The translations under genes and the position numbers were made by a program. Shown piece after piece: positions 8,201 through 14,089 of a DNA stretch of 25,006 bases. A model generated the notes under the pieces. It saw only the letters and a list, made by a program, of their open reading frames with translations, ran no database searches and was not told the DNA's origin. The first letter of the stretch is position 1; each line of letters opens with the position of its first letter. This stretch comes from Roseburia sp. CAG:10041_57 (GTDB lineage Bacteria; Bacillota; Clostridia; Lachnospirales; Lachnospiraceae), in NCBI GenBank assembly GCA_001916965.1, contig MNTL01000084.1, forward strand, positions 1 through 25,006, given 5' to 3'.

Positions 8201-10230
8201 ATGGATTGTCCATCTTCCAGAACTGTTCTGTAAATGTAGTATAGCTCTGCTGTATCTTCGCTGTCCCAGGAAATTGTAACAGAAGTAGCACCAGCTGACA
8301 CAAGTGTCAGATTTTGAATTTTCTCCGGTAAGCTTTCTGCGGTTTTGGATACTACATATTTCTTTAAGCCATCCAACGCATCTGTCTTATCATATTCCAG
8401 AATTCCCTGTGCTACGCACTGTGCGAACTTGTAAGCACCATAGTACTGTAAATGTGTAGAGTCAGAAGCACCACCTGCATATGCACCGGTATATTCTCCT
8501 GCTGCTACCCATAAGAATAAGGACTTCGCACCTTCAATGCCGAAGCTGTTACATACATCTATAGAACGCTGTGTCAGGTCTACAAGAGGTATATTCTCTT
8601 CATCAGCAACCTTGAGCATTACCTGTCTGTATGCCTCGAAATTGCTTGCAAAAGATTTCAGCGTACCATCCTCATTAGTTGTATAGCTGTATCTTGCTAC
8701 TGGTGTTACCAGAACAGGTGTGGCACCTCTCTGCTTTGCACCATTGATATAGTACATCAGCCATTTTCTGAAATCGCCGGAAGATACATATCTGTTTGGT
8801 CTGGAGGATGTTGCATCATTATGTCCCCACTGAACCAGCAGATAATCTCCGGGTTTTACATCTTCCAGAAGATCATCCAGCTTGCCTTCTTCCACATAGG
8901 ATTTGGAACTTCTGCCGCCGATTGCCCTGTTCTCTACAACGACATTCTCTGTCTCATAGGTCTGTGCCTGGCTGAAATTGCAGCCTTCACATTCATATTC
9001 CTTCATATCATTGCCAAAAAACTGTGCAAGAGTCTGTCCCCAGCCTGTCTGTGGGTAATAATTGGATTCATAGGTCTGTACTGTTGAATCAGATGCTATG
9101 AATATCGTAGGCTTGGAAGCAGATGAATTGGTTGCCAGTCTGGTTACTTTTACATTGGACACATAAACTGTCTGTGTGGAAGCATCTGAATCGCTGGTCG
9201 CTGTACTGCTGCCCAGGAATTTCAGATTCAACTGTCCATCTACAACGCAGGCACTGACAGTTACTGTCTTCGCGCCGCCTGCTTCTACATTGATATTGGT
9301 CTGCCTTGTAATATCTTCTGCCTCTACATATGCATTGTATGAATTATCTGTAGGATTGGCAAAAGTCACTTCAATCTTATAATCCGCATTGTATACATCC
9401 ATGTCAAATGTGGATGTATTTTCATATGTGTATACACCATAGCCTGTAGATTCTGTTTCTGTCCACACCTTACTGTCAATGGCAAGCATATCATCTTCAT
9501 CCCTGACATAAGATGCAGCACTTGCAGATACATTGGCTGTTCTTGGATAATATACGCTGCCATCCCAGCCTTTTGGTGCTGTATTGTAATCTACATCGCT
9601 GAAACCATATCCACTTTCTGAATCATACACTGTTTCTGAATTAACATCTGTTCCGAATGCAAATTCAGCAATTACTCTGTCGGAAGTAAAGGATTCATAA
9701 CCATCTTCCCCCTGAGAGAGTTCTACACCATAAGCTGCATGGGCTACTGCTTCCTCTGCCAGCAATGTCAGTTCTTCCGTAGTAGTCTCTTCCTCTGTGG
9801 TTGTCTCTTCTTCAGTGGTTGTCTCCTCTTCAGTCGTAATCTCTTCTTCGGTTGTCTTTTCTTCGGTTATTTCTTCCTCTGTGGTTGTCTCTTCCTCTGC
9901 TGTCGTTTTCTCTTCTTCGGTTGTTACTTCAGTCTTTTCTGCCTCAGTTGAAGTCTTGGATTCCTCTGACTCCTTATTATCAGAAGATTCCTTATTGTCT
10001 TCATTTGACTTGTCATCAGAAGCATCTCCTTCATCTGCTTCTGCATCCTCTTCTGGTGCATCTGCTGCTTCCTTCGCATCCTCAGATGAGCTGTCTGTCT
10101 CGGATTGAGCTTCTGTCTCTGTTTCCTGCAATTCTGCTGCAGTGGATACAGATCCCGGCATACTCGTTCCAAGCATAGATACACTTAATGTAAGTGCCAT
10201 TGCTTTTGCCAGACTCTTTTTCCTTATCAT
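2203..10230 (-). CDS. Giant secreted rhamnogalacturonan acetylesterase (CE12) / lyase (PL11) fusion
   Basis: A 2675-residue exported protein expected to deacetylate and cleave the rhamnogalacturonan-I backbone of pectin. Signal peptide about 1-32; acidic Thr/Glu linker to 153. Galactose-binding-like domains (AGA/YXIM type): about 186-366, 734-877, 1831-1984, 2290-2448. SGNH/CE12 esterase 373-615: Ser382 (SDST), Gly438/439 (AIGGRSS), Asn471 (GHND), Asp590 and His593 (DSTH). FnIII domains near 636-731, 880-976, 984-1088 and a split one at 1758-1812 plus 2005-2046. PL11 lyase 1095-1758 with family motifs AGAHYTQF, NSSGYIL, GNRVDRFL, GHGDAMH and Asp-rich calcium-type loops (VGDLDGDD, DTDGDGVGD). 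Three group-4 Ig-like repeats 2050-2289; Ser/Asp-rich linker 2450-2510; unnamed C-terminal domain 2511-2675. No LPXTG, SLH or membrane anchor seen. GGGAGG lies 8 nt before the ATG. Activities are inferred from family membership. Confidence 0.93.
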   Translation of the reverse strand: MIRKKSLAKAMALTLSVSMLGTSMPGSVSTAAELQETETEAQSETDSSSEDAKEAADAPEEDAEADEGDASDDKSNEDNKESSDNKESEESKTSTEAEKTEVTTEEEKTTAEEETTTEEEITEEKTTEEEITTEEETTTEEETTTEEETTTEELTLLAEEAVAHAAYGVELSQGEDGYESFTSDRVIAEFAFGTDVNSETVYDSESGYGFSDVDYNTAPKGWDGSVYYPRTANVSASAASYVRDEDDMLAIDSKVWTETESTGYGVYTYENTSTFDMDVYNADYKIEVTFANPTDNSYNAYVEAEDITRQTNINVEAGGAKTVTVSACVVDGQLNLKFLGSSTATSDSDASTQTVYVSNVKVTRLATNSSASKPTIFIASDSTVQTYESNYYPQTGWGQTLAQFFGNDMKEYECEGCNFSQAQTYETENVVVENRAIGGRSSKSYVEEGKLDDLLEDVKPGDYLLVQWGHNDATSSRPNRYVSSGDFRKWLMYYINGAKQRGATPVLVTPVARYSYTTNEDGTLKSFASNFEAYRQVMLKVADEENIPLVDLTQRSIDVCNSFGIEGAKSLFLWVAAGEYTGAYAGGASDSTHLQYYGAYKFAQCVAQGILEYDKTDALDGLKKYVVSKTAESLPEKIQNLTLVSAGATSVTISWDSEDTAELYYIYRTVLEDGQSIDDVDFSNAEKYSVSASRKYTDSSCEAGVTYVYAVGGFNEKGVGELSDKIQVSTKTAGYKFDINYKGSPTMDGWTGVEYDQAYSAESGYGWLTLPGNGRCRSNNGNTDSSDMADDFSLGAGEFAVDLPNGDYEVTVYACDLLPGTSTIKPAYTAEGVSLGSISTKQALGSCTNTVRVTDGQLNLVVGGTNMYLNGFTITSLLESPSGLTATEASVNGSNYTFLIGFNPVSDAAGYKIYQKGTSDKKFVEVKDFTAAEYKESELDCRAMSVDLGETYEYYMTCYTADGTESAPSETISVKAVLDGVKAPSIPQNLKCIDPASNATELQHTITLEWEASTVEDSKYPVIKYLIYRSDKAEDDKGFKGYEKIGQSTTTKFTDTDEEISTNIHYYYKVCALNAGGAGELSDSCETPIVGSLVRGGRESYSDRALVVINLAGESGAETLVSATDKDGNALTKGVYLSWRSFDADFDSNNNLKTTFDVYCNNNKIASGISVTNMVYEGGSASDTFKVVGSNDSSIGVSAVSTKCWDKQYLELKLYCPEDETMPDGSTCSYTANDMSVGDLDGDDVLELIVKWYPSNAKDNSGSGYTGKTFLDGYDINYATGKVSLLWRIDMGVNIRSGAHYTQFQVWDYDCDGKAEIAVKTADGTTVYTSEDGTAATLTESDHVGACPASELPVNIISNKNDYRNSSGYILDGPEYFTMFNGEDGSIIDTVDYTPARGKVGAWGDAYGNRVDRFLSATAYLDGQTPFAVFTRGYYTRTCLTAYYLKDTDGDGVGDEIAEYWAFDTNDAGSEYEAQGNHGLSVNDIDNDGKDEIIYGSLTIDHDGTVKYSTGMGHGDAMHVSDWVSWNDGLEVMAVHEHDDAKYHVEIHDAETGEVLMGYYTGKDTGRGVAADIDPTAEGAEFWSIASPTYESNDEPAWDSTDGEVYSTWSTLDNFIKLADSTPASNFSIFWDGDLLSEIQDHTFNKEAYAPTGVTIAKWNYEEETQERLLYSTEIYSSNGTKGNLGLVADILGDWREEIIARCASDNNKVRIYTTTIQTDYVVPCLLENLAYREGVAWQNVGYNQPANLSYLLSEGLVTAKLSEGKVTSSSVDVNFTAANDGAYGHDIEGYEIYRADENGKYKLLDTLELDDLKKADGSSTADDEEEEEPVYLKFDFGAGNVAEGWTQVLADTKYSKSLGYGFTDTSINDNKSYSAFTDEDELADVYNDCVLGWKANTSVEFDVDVPNGTYEVTYYIYNGSGNVYNKVTAEDVEFADVRRGNSDKQATYETKTVEVTDGVLNIVNTPSKNGYPGNYFTGLTIKDVNYDEWAAAQDKNDEEDTEDTTDVTYVYTDKTVDAGKTYSYKIAAIVDGKTSFMSRALEVETAVAIASVGKLDDVTIVEGTPLEDGQTAASLLPATVTVKTLDGDEIQADITWDVTELDINKTGTYTVYGTIKGYEDALTIKVTVVANEVIGYAAIEDITSVVGVEVTLPETVSVTYTNTTKEQKKVTWDTSKLDITKIADYTVKGTVEGTEDEVQVVVHIVDTYITSVPTTYAEVVYQSTDVAAQLPVTVEAIYADKKTGNSVVTWNAKEAAAIDTETIGTYKITGTIDGFDEAVEAEITVAYKITAAFDFGIKDATAADGYTTITVNGKGGTKTAEQLGINYTEEKGYGFLDATASIQGREEDYTQAGVLPKAVYTDFAIPDGQTFAVDVPNGTYQVDIVGGSAYKSTVKATIEGTGVSVSNAAGAYTVKSVEVTVTDGQLTCEFTSGATSRLDAIIVRTIKVDASDDDKKDDTNKDNDNKDDSKTDDNTGSGTTESGSTGSSDSSDSNSSSDNSSSSAGTTTVASNNWVAIPDQSTPLAETVTDGGLPYVNVQVDQKARLKAELLQKYYGHNLYLMTHLGNGIGYTIDASGIDDKADTLELGSALEAVPNFAEGFITFHFKPYHTQVLPYAIGIHMNVGAYNGQIAYLFSRDLITGEYVLSSITTVNEIGNVALQTNQMTDIMVLIAK
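9772..9924 (-). repeat. In-frame tandem repeat encoding (TTTEEE)n linker
   Basis: Residues 103-153 of the giant protein are about nine imperfect copies of the hexapeptide T-T-T-E-E-E (18-bp units, a couple shortened to 15 bp). It forms an acidic, probably extended and possibly glycosylated spacer between the signal peptide and the first domain. Every unit is a multiple of three, so copy-number slippage would change linker length without breaking the frame. Confidence 0.85.
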
Positions 10231-10268
10231 CCTTCATTCCTCCCATAATAATCTTTGCGTAACGTATA

Positions 10269-10282
10269 CGGCACCATTGCCG
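10269..10282 (-). other. Small hairpin in the leader of the giant gene
   Basis: CGGCA and TGCCG flank a 4-nt loop about 40 nt before the start codon, inside the predicted leader. It may affect mRNA stability. No T-run follows, so it is not a terminator. Confidence 0.3.
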
Positions 10283-10327
10283 CACCAAAGTGAACAATTT
10301 GCTGTAACCTCTTGCACTTTAGTCATT

Positions 10328-10356
10328 ATTATAAGGAAAAATATCTGGATTTTCTA
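10328..10356 (-). promoter_or_regulatory. Predicted promoter of the giant gene
   Basis: A perfect TATAAT (10333-10328) on the minus strand is preceded at 17 bp by TAGAAA (10356-10351), a 4/6 match to the -35 consensus. The weak -35 element is typical of activator-dependent genes. The leader would be about 90 nt. Confidence 0.5.
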
Positions 10357-10366
10357 ATCAAGTCAT

Positions 10367-10384
10367 TATGCAAACTATGCAAAT
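10367..10384. repeat. Tandem 9-bp direct repeat just upstream of the giant-gene promoter
   Basis: TATGCAAAC and TATGCAAAT lie head to tail, ending about 11 bp upstream of the -35 hexamer. The position suits an activator binding as a direct-repeat dimer (AraC-like regulators often do so). This is inference; no regulator gene is in the window. Confidence 0.45.
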
Positions 10385-10467
10385 GTAACCATTTTATATA
10401 CTGAATTTATTTTATTTTTGTAATCATTGTATCTATATGTCGTCTTGTGCACACTTGTTATGTGCAA

Positions 10468-10479
10468 ATATGCGCATAT
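10468..10479. promoter_or_regulatory. 12-bp perfect palindrome, possible operator
   Basis: ATATGCGCATAT lies about 110 bp upstream of the predicted promoter. It is embedded in a TGCA/TGCG-rich stretch (10443-10490) that also holds GTGCAC and GCATGC palindromes. The arrangement looks regulatory but I cannot assign a factor. A second inverted repeat, ATGTAC-N10-GTACAT, lies at 10497-10518 immediately after the Ham1-like gene. It has no T-run, so it is not a convincing terminator. Confidence 0.35.
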
Positions 10480-10522
10480 GGCATGCATTTTGGATTATGT
10501 ACTGTAAAATCTGTACATATTG

Positions 10523-11146
10523 TTACAATACTTTCTCTTTTAACTCCTTGAAAAATGACAGAAAACCATCTTCGACCGCTACTTTATCCAACTGTTCCAT
10601 GGAAAGGTCATAATAGTATTGTCCCGTTTTGATATCAATGGATATGCTGTCTAAAGGAAAACCCTTCTTTTTGATCCGGCTATGTGGAGCATCCGTCAGA
10701 ATAAATTTCTCACTCTCCATTGCTTCATCCATTGCCTCATAGATACTGTTCTCATCCTTTACGAAACAAATGGCATTCTTATACCGTGCCGTAAGTGGTC
10801 CATACTTCTTTACCAGCCCTGTATAATATGCCAGCATTTCCTCATCTGAGAGATATTTTCCATTTATAGTCCGTACATGTACTCCAGGCTGGATTTCATC
10901 TGGAACATTGTCAAAATACAGACCTGAATCACAGGAAAATACGGGCATATGAAAAGCTTTATAATAGGCAAGCGCCTTTTGCCTTGCATTTTCAAGAGGC
11001 GTACTGCCATTCTCCGGTGCAACCGGTATCTCATAACCCTGCTCTTTCATATCTTCCAAGCCTGTCAATTCTATATCCAGTTCTTTCAGGCGTTGTCTCA
11101 TAGCGGATATCTTCGCCGGATTCCCGGTTCCATATAATAATTTCAT
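10523..11146 (-). CDS. Divergent Ham1/RdgB-family nucleotide pyrophosphatase-like protein
   Basis: A 207-residue cytosolic protein related to the XTP/dITP diphosphatases, which hydrolyse non-canonical purine NTPs to NMP and pyrophosphate. The N-terminal GTGNPAKI (6-13) matches the TxNxxK substrate loop, and CDSGLYFD (72-79) matches the family DDSGL motif with Asp73, the general-base position, kept. PGVHVR (87-92) stands where PGxxSAR is expected, and GFPLDSI (162-168) where GFGYDPIF is expected. The C-terminal SHRxxA purine-recognition motif is not visible. Substrate preference may therefore differ from RdgB. The ATG overlaps the Hpt stop codon (ATGA), there is only a weak purine-rich site upstream, and coupling is likely. 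It is the last gene of the argC-led cluster; no clear terminator follows. Confidence 0.8.
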   Translation of the reverse strand: MKLLYGTGNPAKISAMRQRLKELDIELTGLEDMKEQGYEIPVAPENGSTPLENARQKALAYYKAFHMPVFSCDSGLYFDNVPDEIQPGVHVRTINGKYLSDEEMLAYYTGLVKKYGPLTARYKNAICFVKDENSIYEAMDEAMESEKFILTDAPHSRIKKKGFPLDSISIDIKTGQYYYDLSMEQLDKVAVEDGFLSFFKELKEKVL

Positions 11147-11505
11147 ATTTTTCTGCTCTTTCTTTCATGTGAAATCACATTCCATACTCTCTTATATTCT
11201 GTCACAACCGCTTCATACTCTTTCTGACAATCCCTCTTGTGTCCATCCCGAAGAAGCTCTGTTAATTCTGCGCATTTTGCATACAATTCTTTCAGCTCCA
11301 TATTCAGGCTGATTCCCTTCAAATCATGTACTGCATCGAAAGCGCCTGTTATATCGCCCTTTTCCATAGAATCCTGCAATCTGGCGAAGCTGGTGTCCTC
11401 AAGAAAACACCGCAGATATTTCTCCAGTAATTTATCACTTCTATACCGTTTCAGGAGCGAATCATAGTCCGCTCCCGCTTCTTCATAGCATGTCCGAATC
11501 GTCAA
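11143..11505 (-). CDS. Orphan histidine phosphotransfer (Hpt) domain protein
   Basis: A 120-residue, all-helical cytosolic protein with a single Hpt domain. The phospho-accepting His60 lies in VHDLKGISLNM, matching the HxLKG signature. Related Clostridia proteins begin in the same way (CYEEAGADYDSLLKR, then a segment like LLEKYLRCFLED) and pass phosphate between receiver domains in phosphorelays. No histidine kinase or response regulator is nearby, so partners are unknown. The start is a TTG at 11503-11505, supported by AGAGGA about 9 nt upstream and by the 4-bp distance to the aminotransferase stop. It overlaps the downstream nucleotide pyrophosphatase-like gene by 4 bp. The next in-frame ATG options would truncate the first helix. 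Confidence 0.85.
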   Translation of the reverse strand: MTIRTCYEEAGADYDSLLKRYRSDKLLEKYLRCFLEDTSFARLQDSMEKGDITGAFDAVHDLKGISLNMELKELYAKCAELTELLRDGHKRDCQKEYEAVVTEYKRVWNVISHERKSRKI

Positions 11506-11509
11506 AATC

Positions 11510-12688
11510 TTATTTCCTCTCTAATACTCCGCTGTCTGCCACTGCCAGTACTGCCTTAGCCAACTCCTCCGGTGGAAGAACAAGGGCAAAACGCACATAG
11601 CCCTCACCAAGGCTGCCAAAGGCATCACCCGGTGTACACAATACGCCCGCTTTCTCCACCAGCTCCATGGCAAACTCTCTGGAAGACTTGTATCCCTTGG
11701 GAATCGGCGCCCATACAAACATGGTTCCCTCACTGTCAGGAACATTCCAGCCAATACTGCGGAATCCACCACATAAAGCATCCCGGCGCTCCTGATATTT
11801 TCTGCACTGTTCTTTCACATAATCCCTTGGACCTCTCAGTGCTGCCACTGCTGCACGCTGGATAGGAATAAAAGTACCAAAATCAATCTGGGAACGAAGA
11901 AGCTTCATGGCGTCAATTGCATCCTTGCGTCCAATCATAAAGGAGATTCTTGCTCCGGTCACATTAAAGGACTTGGATAAGGAAAAGAATTCTGCCCCTA
12001 CTTCTCCTGCTCCTTCATGCTGCAGGAAAGAGCCACCTACTCTTCCATCATATATGATATCTGAATAGGCATTATCATGAATGATAAAGATATCATATTT
12101 CTTGGCAAAGGCAATCAGTTCATCATAGAAGGATGCAGGAGCTGTCTTGCATACGGGATTATAAGGATAGGATACGATCATGACCTTGGCACGTCTTGCA
12201 ATATCTTCCGGTATCTCTGAAAGTACCGGCAGGAAATGATTTTCCTCTTTTAAATCATAGAAATACTGCTCTGTCTGTGCCAGATAAGCACCTGCTTCAA
12301 ATATGGGATAGCCGGGATTGGGCAATAAGACTACATCCCCCGGATCACAGAGCGCCATGCATACATGTCCGATTCCTTCCTGTGAGCCATGTACTCCTGT
12401 AATCATGTCCGGTGTAATGGACACCTGAAAACGCTCCTGATAATAGTCTACCACTGCATCCAGAAGCTCAGGGATATCCACCAGGGAATACTTGTAATCT
12501 TCAGGATTGGCTGCGCTCTTCTGCACTGCTTCCATAATGTGCGGTGCAGGTGCAAAGTCCGGTGTTCCTACGAACAAATTATAGAGCTTACGCCCTTTCT
12601 TCTCCATTTCTTCCTTCTTCTCATTGAGTTCTGCAAAAATACCCGTACCGAAATGCTGACTGATTCTCTTTGATCCTATCTGTGACAT
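11510..12688 (-). CDS. PLP-dependent class I/II aminotransferase (DapL/AlaC-like)
   Basis: About 392 residues, fold-type I aminotransferase. Using numbering from the more distal Met at 12700, the PLP Schiff-base lysine is Lys243 in SLSKSFNVTGAR. PLP contacts are Asn181 in YPYNP, Asp209 and Tyr212 in HDNAYSD, and Arg251 in TGAR. The substrate-carboxylate Arg should be the one near FVRF-like GYVRFAL close to the C-terminus. The overall pattern resembles LL-diaminopimelate and alanine/aspartate aminotransferases, but the substrate cannot be told from sequence. I prefer the Met at 12688 (MSQIGSK) because the Met at 12700 has its AAAGG only 1-2 nt away; the alternative adds four residues. It starts 34 bp after the second MATE gene and ends 4 bp before the Hpt gene. 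Confidence 0.9.
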   Translation of the reverse strand: MSQIGSKRISQHFGTGIFAELNEKKEEMEKKGRKLYNLFVGTPDFAPAPHIMEAVQKSAANPEDYKYSLVDIPELLDAVVDYYQERFQVSITPDMITGVHGSQEGIGHVCMALCDPGDVVLLPNPGYPIFEAGAYLAQTEQYFYDLKEENHFLPVLSEIPEDIARRAKVMIVSYPYNPVCKTAPASFYDELIAFAKKYDIFIIHDNAYSDIIYDGRVGGSFLQHEGAGEVGAEFFSLSKSFNVTGARISFMIGRKDAIDAMKLLRSQIDFGTFIPIQRAAVAALRGPRDYVKEQCRKYQERRDALCGGFRSIGWNVPDSEGTMFVWAPIPKGYKSSREFAMELVEKAGVLCTPGDAFGSLGEGYVRFALVLPPEELAKAVLAVADSGVLERK

Positions 12689-12722
12689 ATGAATCACCAT
12701 ACCTTTCTATCTTTATATCACT

Positions 12723-14075
12723 TTATACCAGTTTTTTATCAACCTGTTTTCTCGCCCATATATAGCACAGCGCATGCACTGTAAATGTAATGACCCAGGT
12801 AATTGGATATGATAAATATATAATATCCTGTGTGTGATACTGTGGAATCTGAAATACAGTTGCCAGCCATAGCAGACGTAATCCACAGGCTCCCAACAAG
12901 GAAACGAACATTGGCATAATGGAATATCCGATTCCTCTCAATGCACCTACAAATACATCCATGATTCCACACAGGAAATACACCTTACAGATATATTGCA
13001 ATCGTACCATTCCCGCAGCAATGACCTCCGGGCTGGTAGAATAGATTCCCAGCAGTTCTTTTCCAAAGAATACAGCCAGACTGCCCAGAATCAGACCAGT
13101 CGCAACAACATAGACCTGACCTGCAAACAGTATCTTATTAATACGATCCTTCTTCTTAGCACCGAAGTTCTGGCTTGTGAAAGATATCGTAGCCTGATAA
13201 AAGGCGTTCATAGCCATATATACGAAGCCTTCAATGTTGGCTGCTGCAGAATTACCTGCCACTGCAATCGCACCAAAGGAATTAATGGCTGACTGAATCA
13301 CTACGTTAGACAGAGAAAAGACAATTCCTTGAAATCCCGCTGGAAGACCAATCTGCAGAATACGCATAAGCTTGTCCTTCTCGATTCGAAGCTCTTTTAA
13401 TTCCAGACGAATGGCTCCCTGCTCTTTCATCAGACAACGCACTACCAAAAAAGCTGATATCGTCTGTGATATAACTGTCGCAATTGCAACACCCGCTACA
13501 CCCAGTCTGCATACGATTACAAAGAACAGATTCAGAACCACATTCACTACTCCGGCAGCCAGCAGATAATACAGAGGTCTCTTCGTATCTCCGATGGCTC
13601 TAAGAATCGCACTGCCAAAATTATAGATCATTGTAGCTGTCATACCTACAAAATAGATTCTCAGATAAAGCTCTGCAAGTCCTATGACTTCTTCCGGTGC
13701 CTGCATCCAGGTCAGAATCTGTCTTGCGGCAACAACTCCTATCACAGTCAGCAGAATACCACTATAAATGCTCAGCATCATAGAGGTATGTACTGTCTCT
13801 TTCAGGTCTTTCTCCTGTTTTGCTCCATAATATCTGGCTGTCAATACGTTAGAACCGATAGACAGACCTACGAAGAGATTGGTCAGCAGATTAATCAGCG
13901 CTGTATTCGATCCTACTGCTGCCAGCGCATTATCTCCTGCAAAACGTCCAACTACCACGATATCTGCCGCATTGAACAGCAGCTGTAGAATACTGGAACA
14001 CATCAGTGGCAATGCAAACATAAGCATTTTCTTGAAAATAGAACCACTGCACATGTCCATTTCATATTTTTTCAC
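12723..14075 (-). CDS. MATE family multidrug/metabolite antiporter (second of tandem pair)
   Basis: A 450-residue polytopic membrane protein with about 12 predicted helices in two six-helix MatE repeats. The first repeat starts near residue 15 (FALPLMCSSILQLLFNAADIVVVG) and the second near 235. The motif FNAADIVVVGRF (about 30-41) and the SIGSNVLTARYYGA segment are typical of the DinF/NorM-like Clostridia MATE proteins, which export organic cations or metabolites using Na+ or H+ gradients. The start is a GTG at 14073-14075 with AAAGGGG 7 nt upstream; the next Met (residue 6) has no better site. The upstream MATE stop codon is only 14 bp away, so the two are co-translated or tightly coupled. 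The cargo is unknown. Confidence 0.92.
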   Translation of the reverse strand: MKKYEMDMCSGSIFKKMLMFALPLMCSSILQLLFNAADIVVVGRFAGDNALAAVGSNTALINLLTNLFVGLSIGSNVLTARYYGAKQEKDLKETVHTSMMLSIYSGILLTVIGVVAARQILTWMQAPEEVIGLAELYLRIYFVGMTATMIYNFGSAILRAIGDTKRPLYYLLAAGVVNVVLNLFFVIVCRLGVAGVAIATVISQTISAFLVVRCLMKEQGAIRLELKELRIEKDKLMRILQIGLPAGFQGIVFSLSNVVIQSAINSFGAIAVAGNSAAANIEGFVYMAMNAFYQATISFTSQNFGAKKKDRINKILFAGQVYVVATGLILGSLAVFFGKELLGIYSTSPEVIAAGMVRLQYICKVYFLCGIMDVFVGALRGIGYSIMPMFVSLLGACGLRLLWLATVFQIPQYHTQDIIYLSYPITWVITFTVHALCYIWARKQVDKKLV

Positions 14076-14089
14076 ACATATACCCCTTT

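Noticed and set aside
9772..9924. Possible CRISPR-like short repeats
   Set aside because: The repeats are contiguous 18-bp units in frame with a Thr/Glu linker; there are no unique spacers and no cas genes.
10497..10518. Inverted repeat after the Ham1-like gene as a terminator
   Set aside because: Arms of only 6 bp with a 10-nt loop and no T-run on the minus strand; kept only as a possible operator.
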